This document shows, in pieces, positions 13,101 through 22,483 of a stretch of 64,000 nt of DNA. Under the pieces are notes generated by a model. It was not told where the DNA came from. It did not search any database and was given only the letters and a program-made list of their open reading frames with translations. The stretch's first letter is position 1; every line of letters begins with the position of its first letter. A program made the position numbers and the translations under genes. Source of the stretch: Dillenia suffruticosa (Eukaryota; Streptophyta; Magnoliopsida; Dilleniales; Dilleniaceae); assembly GCA_033439265.1 (NCBI GenBank), contig JAVTVX010000013.1, positions 23,642,000 to 23,705,999 of the forward strand. The letters are read 5' to 3'.

Positions 13101-16100
13101 GATTTGAAGGGGTCTCAGGATGGCAAATCTGGAAGTGATAACAGTAATGGGGGTACTCAGGCTGCAACTGTGGAAAATGATGGAGGTTTGGAAGCAGATG
13201 CGGATTCATCTTTTGAGTTATTTCGTGAAAATGAGGAGCTTGGTGATGAGTATAGTTATGACTATGATGACTATGTCAATGAATCCCTATGGGGAGATGA
13301 GGAGTGGATTGAAGGGCTGCACGAGAAAGAGGAAGACTATTTACACATTGATTCCCATATTCTGTGCACTCCTGTATGTGAACTGTAGGCTTTTGAACTT
13401 CATTAATTTAGCTAATGGTGAGCTTTCAGGGCTGATGCATCTGTGATAGATTTGGTTGTAACCATTTTTTGTACTGTTATTTGCATCAGGTCATAGCAGA
13501 TATTGACAATGATGGTGTCTCAGAAATGATTGTTGCTGTCTCTTACTTCTTTGATCACGAGTAAGCACTCCATTTCATTTTTCGTACCACCAACATTGTT
13601 GTTGCAGCCTTTTGTTGCTCTTTAATAGACCATTTCCCTTTCAAATTTTGGACTGCACTACTGTAATGAACTGTAACGATGGGGCAACAATTAACTTTTC
13701 AGGTACTATGACAACCAAGAGCATCGAAAAGAACTGGGCGATATTGATATTGGAAAATATGTTGCTAGTGCCATTGTTGTCTTCAATCTTGATACGAAGC
13801 AAGTGAAGTGGACCGCAAACTTGGATCTGAGTACTGATTCTGGAAATTTCCGTGCCTATATATATTCTTCTCCAACTGTCGTTGACTTGGATGGTGATGG
13901 GAAACTGGACATTCTTGTTGGCACTTCCTTTGGCTTGTTTTACGTCCTGGATCATAAAGGTAACCTTCTAAGACTGGACAGAGCTTTTGATTCTTAAATA
14001 ACTTGTAGTCACATCATTATCTATCGCTACGTCATTCATGCCAAGTTGTATGCAGTACTCAGCAATCAAGCTAATACCACCATCCTTTAAAAAAAATGGT
14101 AATTTTAAATTTTGGCCACTGTTTGATCATTTTATGATCATTATTTAATTACATCTTATTTTAGTGTAGTTGCTTATGCTATCACTTGTTTCTTCTTTGT
14201 ACGCTTGTGATATCTAATCCAATATGGTAACATTTGTTGACTCACTATGTTGCTAATTATGTGAACTCAGTGGCTTGTTACTTGGTTGCTACCTCTCATG
14301 GATATTAACTTGGACATATAAAACCCTCCAAACTTATTCTTTCTATTCTCCACTCTTATTTGCCCCTAGCTCCATCATTTTCTTTGCCTATGTATTATTC
14401 TTTGTTATCCTTTTGCTGCATGTATTTTTTTTTCCAAAGTGAATGTGTTTTAGAATTGTTTCTTTGTTCAGGACATGTGAGAGAAAAGTTTCCTCTGGAA
14501 ATGGCTGAAATTCAAGGGTCGGTAGTTGCAGCTGATATCAATGATGACGGCAAAATTGAATTGGTGACAACTGATGTTCATGGGAATATAGCTGCATGGA
14601 CTTCTCAAGGAGTTGAAATTTGGGAAAAGCATCTTAAGAGTCTAATTCCGCAGGTATTTCTTCTCCCCTCTCTCCAACAAAAGATTTGTAAGCAAAAAAA
14701 TGTTCTGCATCAAATGAATGGGAATCCGCTTTCAAATTGTCTGCCCTGCACCCACCCCATGCATATGCTTCAATAGATATATCAAGAGGGATGGTTGATA
14801 CAAAAGAAATCCTGCAAAAATACTCACATTTAGCCCAATAGATAATATACATTGTAGTCTGTTTTACAAACAGGCAACTTAGCCATTCTGTGACAAGGAA
14901 GTTATAATATTGCTTGGTCTATAGTTTTGATATGTAGTGATGGTGTTATAATTTAAGCAGTTTAAATCTTTTTACGTTACATAATAACAAGTATGTTACT
15001 TTAGTGGTTGCAGATCTGCCTGCTGTTATAGCATAAAACCGTCTTCTCTATATTCCATCTCAATCACTTGAATAGTTCATGATCACCAGCTGTTTATCTT
15101 TTAATGTTGGATTAGAGATGTTGAAAAGTCTGTTTCTTGATACATATAAACCAGAAATATGGTAATGTTGCTCCTTTGCAATCTGGAGCCACAGGCTGGA
15201 CTGCTTTGTCTGAATTAAGTGTGTTTGCACTTCTTCTTGTGGGGATGCGCAGCTTTATCCTTGAAGTATGCCCTATTTTATTTGAAACTTCTGCATGTTC
15301 ATCTCTGCTCTACATGATAATCTACCTGCCGGTACTTTTTGAAATGCTAGAATTTTCACGTTATTTGAGTGTGGAATATGTATGAGGACATCTTTCTTGC
15401 TTGATATGACATGCTAAACATGCACAGAGTTTTTGGAAGTTTTAAGTGGCTGATCTAGAAGCGCGTGATAGTATGTATGCTCCTGTGATTTTGCAATATC
15501 GAACTAATATTTATGCACAATGACCAACAATGCTCATGATTCAGGGACCCACTATTGGCGATGTTGATGGGGATGGCCATACTGATGTTGTTGTTCCAAC
15601 ATTATCTGGGAATATATTTGTTTTGAGTGGGAAAGACGGATCAGAAGTTCGTCCATACCCATATAGAACTCACGGGAGGGTAATGAACCAAGTTCTCCTG
15701 GTTGATTTAAATAAACGTGATGAGAAAAAGAAGGGGCTTACTATCGTCACTACATCATTTGATGGTTATATGTACCTAATTGATGGACCCACATCATGTG
15801 CTGATGTTGTGGATATTGGTGAAACTTCGTAAGATCTCTCCTTTATTGCCTTTTTATGAGAATTTACTTAAAGAATTTTTAACTCATACGATGCTCTCAT
15901 TGTGGCAGATATAGCATGGTCTTAGCAGACAATGTTGATGGTGGAGATGACCTTGATCTCATCGTTACAACAATGAACGGAAATGTCTTTTGTTTCTCAA
16001 CTCCTTCCCCGCATCATCCTCTCAAGGCAGGATACATCTGAATGTTATTATTTTTGAAGAAATACATGCTGTCATATGGCTTATAACACTAAAATATTTT

Positions 16101-16682
16101 CAGGCCTGGAGATCACAAAATCAAGGAAGAAACAGTGTTGCAAATCGACACAACCGTCAAGGAGTATACATCACAGCCCCATCAAGAGCTTTCCGTGACG
16201 AAGAAGGCAAGACCTTTTGGGTGGAGATTGAAATTTTAGACAGATACAGGTTTCCATCCGGGTCTCAAGCACCTTATAATGTTACTGTAAGTATAGTGTT
16301 TTCCCGACTAATGATTCTGAACTCATTGTTTATTATGTGCTCAAGTCAATTATCATGCAAATTGCAGACTACATTGTTGGTTCCTGGTAATTACCTAGGA
16401 GAAAGGAGAATTAAGCATAATCAGATTTTTGAGCATGCCGGAAAGCATAAAATAAAACTTCCTACTGTGGGTGTTAGGACCACAGGAACAGTCCTCGTTG
16501 AGATGGTTGATAAGAATGGACTCTACTTCTCTGATGAATTCTCCCTTACATTCCATATGTATTACTACAAGTTATTGAAGTGGCTCCTTGTCCTCCCCAT
16601 GCTTGGGATGTTTGTTATGCTTGTAATCCTCCGTCCTCAGGAGGCCATGCCATTGCCATCATTTTCACGAAACAGGGACTAG
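10142..16682 (+). CDS. DEX1: DEX1 (DEFECTIVE IN EXINE FORMATION 1), FG-GAP/integrin-alpha-like membrane protein (13 exons)
   Basis: DEX1 is a plant membrane protein needed for primexine formation and pollen-wall patterning. Exons: 10142-10290, 10409-10519, 10618-10700, 11112-11229, 11325-11482, 12676-13373, 13490-13560, 13703-13959, 14472-14653, 15545-15828, 15909-16026, 16104-16286, 16368-16682. All phases fit, giving 908 aa (Arabidopsis about 896). A signal peptide covers about residues 1-24. FG-GAP-like repeats carry Ca-loop motifs: [73 protein letters not shown]. The variable exon 6 is Asn/Thr-rich with many N-glycosylation sequons and ends in an acidic Tyr/Asp stretch. A single membrane span ([20 protein letters not shown]) precedes a short tail. 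An upstream in-frame ATG at 10115 exists; 10142 was chosen because it directly precedes the signal peptide. Intron 11 has a GC donor. Confidence 0.95.
12702..12998 (+). repeat. Three tandem 99 bp coding repeats inside DEX1 exon 6
   Basis: Three head-to-tail copies of 99 bp (12702-12800, 12801-12899, 12900-12998) encode 33-residue units starting NTTATENH and ending ANI(T). They are nearly identical in DNA, differing at only a few bases, so the duplication is recent. Each unit carries sequons (NTT, NVT, NDS) and keeps the frame. This lies in the part of DEX1 that is poorly conserved between species. Confidence 0.95.
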
Positions 16683-18423
16683 GGATTTTCCTCTATGAAA
16701 CCTGGTTCAAAATCGCACAATGTCTAATGGAGGCAAAGGGATTTCAGCTGACCTATAACATGTTGGAGGGTTGCATTCTGATCTTTGTGGGAGCTTCTTC
16801 TCACCTAGCTTCTGTGCCAATTGCAGTAATCTGTCAAGGATGGGGTCATTTTGACTGGTCAGACGAGTCTCGAATTGTAAAATGTGAAAACGAGTAAATT
16901 GTGGAGTGGCTATCTGAGGAACCAGATACAGAAATTCAATAGGATTTCAATTTTTGCTTTAAAGTAGATATTTATTAACACCAGAATTCCAATATTACTC
17001 TCTCTCTCACGGACGCATGCGTGCACTCACATGTACAGAAGCGCACATACATACCCTGAACATGGCAACTGTGATGCTTTTATGTAGTTTACAGCCTGCT
17101 CTTCAGTGCGGCCTGCGCTTCCAGAAGGTACACCAAACCTTAGGAGCAGAGCAGGGGAAAAAATAATTTTTTTAAATAATAATAATAATAATGTCTAATC
17201 ACAGGTAACACCAGAGCAAGACTTTGAGCGCAATCAACCCAAGTGTGCTGCAAGTTGAATGCGACTATACTACCCTTGATTAATTTGTCCAAGGATTTAG
17301 TTCTTTGTGTGGGTCTCATCGCTTCGGATCACACCATCGTTCCGAAAGTGTAATAGATTGTTGACTAAGCCCGATGAATATCTTCTCAACAATTAAGACG
17401 CGATATGTAGATCTTTCCTTTGCACGATTGAGGAAGAAACCAAACAATCAATGCAGGGGAACCAATGGCATACATTGTTTCAGAAGAGGGCAAAAAGATC
17501 GCCAGTCCAATCAATGCACAATTGAAAATCACTTCATATTTTGAGCCTGTTGCGGTTGTAAGGTATTATTGTGTAGCAAATGGATTTGAACTTTGTTGGC
17601 ATATTCACCATTCTATACCACTAAACTAGAGACCATCTAGGACCAATAACTTCAGTCTTTTTTATTACAATTCTGCATTCTAAGCATGATCTCAATCACA
17701 GGACAGTTTCATCATATCCAGTTATGGAGGCATGCATACAAACATCAAGCAAATTCAACATAACAAAATCTTAAAAAGTTCAGAAGAGATATTTATCAGA
17801 TCTCAAGGACTAATAAATTTGGTCCTTTTTATCAGATCAGTCTACATCCTAGTAGATTGATTCAATCACAAAAGGGGCTAAAAGAAACATGGTAAGATTT
17901 AGTCAATGAACAGATTTATCACACTCAATAACAGAAAAATGAACCATAAACAACAATTTGAACAAGTTCTCCCAAGCCCCAAATTGAAAAGCCAGATCAC
18001 AAATTGAAGACACAATTTGAAAAAATCATAAACAAAGACAGTATGAACAAGTTCAAATCTCCAAAGCCCCAAACTGAATACCCAGATCACTAATTTGATG
18101 AAAATTGCTTGATGGGTGTTGATCAAATTACTAATTTAGGGAGAGCTCAGAAGTTAAAACTCTTGATTTTCCGGACTTCTGTGACTGAAATTGAGGATTT
18201 TCAGTAAAATGAAGTTACGGGGAAATATTTTATGTAGGAGATACATTAATACAATACAGGGCCTTCCAAAAGTGGAACAAGTTTTAGAAGTGCACTCAAT
18301 TGATTCAATATCTATGAACCTAGAAAATAAATGATTGAGAGTTGGAATGAACAAAAAATTTATTCTCTATGAGATTAAATCCCGAGTTATAATGAATTTA
18401 AAAAAAAAAAACGATGAGATTGT
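16683..18423. other. DEX1 3' UTR and non-coding spacer
   Basis: No gene is supported here. The first few hundred bases are probably the DEX1 3' UTR. At about 17942-18110 there is an imperfect tandem duplication with a 90 bp offset: the phrase agccccaaa(t/c)tgaa...ccagatcac occurs at about 17975 and again at about 18065. An (ATA)n run lies near 17176-17193. Plastid-derived DNA begins near 18400. Confidence 0.5.
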
Positions 18424-18525
18424 GGAAGTAAATATTCTCACATTTATTGTTACTGCACTGTTAATTCTAGTTCTTTTGGTGTTTTCACTTATCATATACA
18501 TAAAAACAATTAATCAAAATAATTA
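18424..18525 (+). pseudogene. psbM: psbM-like plastid fragment (photosystem II protein M)
   Basis: The translation VEVNILTFIVTALLILVLLV followed by FSLIIYIKTINQNN matches nearly the whole 34-residue PsbM, a one-helix subunit of photosystem II. The frame is open to the stop, but the first codon is GTG in place of ATG. It continues upstream into non-PsbM sequence, and hydrophobic residues have drifted. The flank after the stop (aaatgaaatgagtggactag) also looks like plastid psbM-trnD spacer. It is not expected to be functional in the nucleus. Confidence 0.8.
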
Positions 18526-18869
18526 ATTTAAATTAAAGTTGACTTCCTCATTCTTATCGATGATTGATTAAAAAAAAAAAGAAAAAAGATTCAAATTTCG
18601 TATCTTAAATGAAATGAGTGGACTAGAATCCGCAGTAATGTATTTTATCTGCCGGGTTATGTATGAGCATTTTGACAGGGGTTTCTATTATATCAATCTA
18701 CCCTCATGTGATTTATGTTGAAGCATATATTTGGGGGTGGATGCAAAGCGAACGATTTCAAAGTGGACTCCACATTCATTAGATAGAGAAGATCACTAAA
18801 ATTTCATGATCCATTGTCGAACTTATTCCAATTCCAAGATCTCAAATCGAATCGGTATATCAATATTGA

Positions 18870-19145
18870 TTTGAAAAAATACCATTATTATGGGAATGTA
18901 CATGCGGTAGAAAAATTATGGCAATCCATTGAGATATAGTATGCTACAAGTGAATATTTGTGATGAGAAATGAATCATAATTTCAAGATGATTGATCTCT
19001 TTAATCCGGTCCATATAATATCTTTTTCGGGAGTTAAAGGAAATGCATCTCAGGTACACCAATTAATAGGTATGAGAGGATTGATGTCAAATCCTCAAGA
19101 ACAAATGATTGATTTGTCCATTCAAAGCAATTCACACGAGGGGAC
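18870..19145 (+). pseudogene. rpoC2: rpoC2 5'-region fragment (plastid RNA polymerase beta'')
   Basis: The frame reads YGNVHAVEKLWQSIEI, a stop, YATSEYL, two stops, then [20 protein letters not shown] and [18 protein letters not shown]. This is the N-terminal part of plastid RpoC2, with several in-frame stops. The match ends near codon HEG (about 19145), where the sequence switches to unrelated DNA. Confidence 0.88.
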
Positions 19146-19269
19146 TCCCTTGGATTTTTGTTCAATATGTCATTGGAACTGTACATATCTGGTTCATCCT
19201 TCAAAACCATATCACATCTCGGATTTGATGAAGTAGGATGAACTGAGACCATATTTTGTAAGTACGTAA

Positions 19270-19480
19270 TGACAGACGTAACGTTTTAGCTAATACAGGA
19301 AAATGCATACCATGATTCTTCTGTCTATCAAATTGCACGATGGATGTGAAGAAGTAGACTATTATCTTGGCAATAATGAGCCAAGCTAGTATTTACAATG
19401 AATCCCCCTATTAAGTAATCATGCATCATGATAGGAACTCCTAACTCTCTGGCAAATACAACCCTTAATTTATTTATAAG
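19270..19480 (-). pseudogene. rbcL: rbcL internal fragment (Rubisco large subunit)
   Basis: The minus strand encodes [20 protein letters not shown], then [20 protein letters not shown], a short damaged stretch, then [20 protein letters not shown]. This is the central part of the Rubisco large subunit. Frame damage follows HRA, and neither gene end is present. Confidence 0.88.
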
Positions 19481-19559
19481 GACAAGAATCTAGGATCAGT
19501 GCGAATTAATACGTTGAAACAATTTCGTAAGTATATCTTTGATATATATAAATTGAAAG

Positions 19560-19862
19560 GCTTTAACCATAATTTCAATGGTAATGATTAATATTGACAT
19601 AATAGAAGAAACCGGGTCGATCAAGTGCCCAAACTCCAAAGAAAAATCATTATTGATGGTCCAAGACCATATTAATAGCTATAATTATCATTTATTTGTT
19701 GAATAGATAAATCATCCAAAAAATCATAACTATACTTAACAATAAAACACTTAGAAAAGCCCATATATGATGAAAATTTTTTGTTCCCATTGGAAAAAAG
19801 AAAAGTCCCAGCCCTATGGGAATCGTAAGTGGAATGAAGGGTGGATATGTAAATTTCATAAT
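19560..19862 (-). pseudogene. ndhF: ndhF 5'-end fragment (plastid NADH dehydrogenase-like subunit 5)
   Basis: Minus-strand translation gives [20 protein letters not shown], then a segment with [14 protein letters not shown], then (across a stop/frame change) a segment like [20 protein letters not shown]. These follow the N-terminal 100 residues of plastid NdhF in order. The similarity stops after IMV near 19560. Confidence 0.85.
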
Positions 19863-19924
19863 ATAAAAAGTAAAATCTTTAATTTGAATTCTTAATAAAA
19901 TCGTCGAATCTTTCTCTGATTCTT

Positions 19925-20105
19925 TATAAAATATATTTAGTCTATCAGAATAGAATTTAAAGATGGTATTTATGCTCGTGTCCTTTATATGGAAATCCAA
20001 GGCGAGGGAGCCATTCCTTTGCCTTGTACCGATGAGAATTTGACTCCATGAGAAATTGAACAAAAAGCTAGGGAATTGGCTTATTTCTTGCGTGTACCCA
20101 TGGGC
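19925..20105 (+). pseudogene. ycf4: ycf4 3'-end fragment (photosystem I assembly protein)
   Basis: The + strand reads [20 protein letters not shown], then [11 protein letters not shown], a stop, then [16 protein letters not shown]. This matches the C-terminus of plastid Ycf4, a photosystem I assembly factor. One in-frame TGA replaces the Arg codon expected after LTP. Only the last 60 or so residues are present. Confidence 0.83.
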
Positions 20106-20329
20106 ATCATCCTCTTAGAACAATGTCCTCTTTTAGGCCTTTCAACCAATAAATACAGTCTCAGAGAGCAGTTTTTGTTAAAACTCAAACTGTTTCTTGA
20201 AAACTCGTTTAAGATATAAAATTTTGAGTATTCAGAGATACTTTCATGATTCCTAATAAGATGACTCGAAAACTGATTGCTTCTTCTAAAGCGTTCTTAT
20301 TGAGACTCGAACTTATTGGGAAGAAAATG

Positions 20330-20735
20330 GATTTAATATGTTGGTTACATACAAGTCTATATAACATAGAAAAGTAGGATGTCCATGACGTGTACATGTG
20401 GGATGAACCAAATCCTCATTGATTTTAATTTTTCCATTAAAGGGGGCTTGTACATATTCTGCAGTACCCCTTGTGAATACTCCACCGGTATGAAAAGTTC
20501 TTAATATTAATTGAGTACATGGTTCTCCACTAGATTGGCCTGCAATAATACCAACAGCTTCTCCCAATTCGACTAGATTACCACGAGTAGGATTCCGACC
20601 ATAACATAATTGACCGATCCAATATATACTCTTATAAGTAAAAAGAGTTCTAATATATGTTGATTGTGTTTGAAGGGATGCACTCCTATAAATGTGAAAA
20701 AAATACCAGATTGGTCGATTGAAATTAGAATTCAC
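20330..20735 (-). pseudogene. rpoC2: rpoC2 internal fragment, second copy region
   Basis: An open minus-strand frame of 140 residues contains [53 protein letters not shown] and [17 protein letters not shown], the conserved middle of plastid RpoC2. It comes from a different part of rpoC2 than the 18870 piece and lies in the opposite orientation. Substitutions at conserved sites (e.g. SSGEPC where plants usually have SIGEPG) show decay. Confidence 0.9.
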
Positions 20736-20739
20736 AAAT

Positions 20740-21900
20740 AATCTATAATTGTTTAATTAAAACAATAATTTCTTTTTATTGAATCGACTGTTTTCTTTAT
20801 TTGCTTTGGGAGCGTGTCTTACTTTTTATTATAATTATATTTATTATTATTATTATATTATATTATATTTAATAATTAATTATTGATATATTTCTATATT
20901 TATATATTATTCGTATATTTTATATATTATTACAAATAAAACTCTTTCCTTGAGACTATTTCTAAAGAAAAACGATTTAAATATAGGATTCCCCATCTTT
21001 GTTTCAAATTTACAATTCTATTTTTTTTTTTGTTCTAAATTGAAATTGATTTTTATTTATTTTTAATACATATTCTTATCTTGTTGATTATTTTTTATTA
21101 TTTCACTTGGAAAAGAAAATGTTCTATGTTAATGGATTTGGATCCATAACCATAGGTTCCAATACACGAGATTTTGTGGCACTTACCAATGAGACTCTAT
21201 CGATTAGTATTATACAAAAGAAATCAATTCTATATACTAATCCAATTAGATCCCTTTTCATAAACAAACTTGGGATTTGCGATTCCAAGTAAGATATCAT
21301 AGGATCCTTTTCCATTAGATAGGAAGGGCTGTTGCAAGCAAATACAATTATTCATTTTTTACTTAAAAAAATTTCTTATAATTGAAATTTAATTCGTAAC
21401 AATTTTCGTATTGAATATACAAATGTTATATTTTTGAGTTAAATTGAGATCATTCAAACTTTCTTTTACAGTTAAATCACTATCATTTGTATTAGTTCTT
21501 GTATTGAATTAATATTTTCACTCCAAATTAACTATAAATGTAACGATCATCGTCATTGTGACTACCACTTAAAATTTAACTATTAATACTGATTTGAAAA
21601 TGAAGATAATTGTCAATACAACTATTAATGTGATTATTCTAACCAAATTGAGTATCATATATATATATATATATAATAATCATGGTAGGAATCATACCTC
21701 TTAGATCCATTATTCAAATAACTAAAATTTTGATAACTATAAAAAAATAAAAAATAAAAAACTTTCTCATTCATTCAAAAAATAATGATCATTGTTAATA
21801 TCAAAAATCTGATTTTTAATATCGAAATAGATAGAATAACTACTCTCATTACTATCCTTAATTACAAAAGTGTTAACAAAATAACTAATTTTAATACGTC
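20740..21900. other. Unassigned AT-rich DNA within the plastid-derived cluster
   Basis: The segment is very AT-rich, with (ATT)n/(TA)n stretches near 20820-20930 and a (TA)n run at about 21657-21675. Short ORFs on both strands at 21107-21315 do not match a protein I recognise. It may be plastid spacer or intron sequence, but I cannot show this. Confidence 0.4.
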
Positions 21901-21904
21901 AAAA

Positions 21905-22013
21905 TTGAAAAAACTCATATAAACAAAAAATTTCAAATATCCCTGATCATGAGACGTATAATTATTACTATAAATAAGAACCGTAATTCCAATGGTAGTG
22001 ATTAATATTTTAA
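21905..22013 (-). pseudogene. ndhF: ndhF fragment, second piece
   Basis: Minus-strand translation gives [20 protein letters not shown] followed by [15 protein letters not shown], which is NdhF around residues 90-125. It overlaps by a few codons the end of the 19560-19862 fragment, so the two came from separate insertions or a duplication, not one broken copy. Confidence 0.8.
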
Positions 22014-22027
22014 ATTCCACTAACTAG

Positions 22028-22300
22028 GAAATGTTAAAGCTGCATAGATTATTTGTGTTGTATTTACTATCACCGATCAAGGAGAAAAAATATAATGGAC
22101 GTGAGATAATAATTTTATATTTGTCCGCACCAATCCGTATGCTCTCATTTTTAATAAGATTTCAGCCAGAAGTATACAAATACTATAATTTGCTTCGCCG
22201 TGAGTATCTGGTAACCATGTATATAAGGGTATAACGAGTAATTTGACAACAAAAGTGATAAGAATCCATGAGTATCTTGAATTAACAACCATGATCATGC
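22028..22300 (-). pseudogene. ndhD: ndhD internal fragment (plastid NADH dehydrogenase-like subunit 4)
   Basis: The minus strand encodes [48 protein letters not shown], a TGA in place of the expected Trp, then IVNTTQIIYAA. This is the central proton-pumping helix region of NdhD. It ends about 180 bp from the PHT4 stop codon. Confidence 0.87.
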
Positions 22301-22483
22301 GTATCACTTCCTTAATTACAAATACTGTAATTTACTAGGCACACGTGATGCACATCACTTCCTTTTCTGCTACAGCAACACTAAACTATACAGAGATCAA
22401 ATAAGTCTCGTCTCTATAGACTGAGAATGCCTAGAAATATCCTTTACCCAAGCGGGACACAATTGATCATGCGTAAGTTATTC

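Larger units (their letters stand above)
18400..22320. other. Cluster of rearranged plastid-derived DNA (NUPT mosaic)
   Basis: At least eight fragments of plastid genes lie here in about 4 kb: psbM (+), rpoC2 start (+), rbcL (-), ndhF start (-), ycf4 end (+), rpoC2 middle (-), ndhF again (-), ndhD (-). These genes are scattered in a normal plastid genome, and ndhF and ndhD sit in the small single-copy region away from the others. The order here is therefore not colinear with a plastome. All copies are truncated and carry stops or frame breaks, so they are nuclear fossils. Gaps between identified pieces (e.g. 18530-18870, 20110-20330, 20740-21890) probably hold more plastid or AT-rich DNA that I could not assign. 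Confidence 0.85.

Noticed and set aside
12660-13388. Single-exon gene starting at ATG 12660
   Set aside because: It is exon 6 of DEX1; the true exon begins at the acceptor before 12676 and its frame continues into the next DEX1 exon.
18424-18525. A working psbM gene
   Set aside because: It lacks ATG, sits among broken plastid fragments in nuclear DNA, and has no plastid promoter context that I can see.
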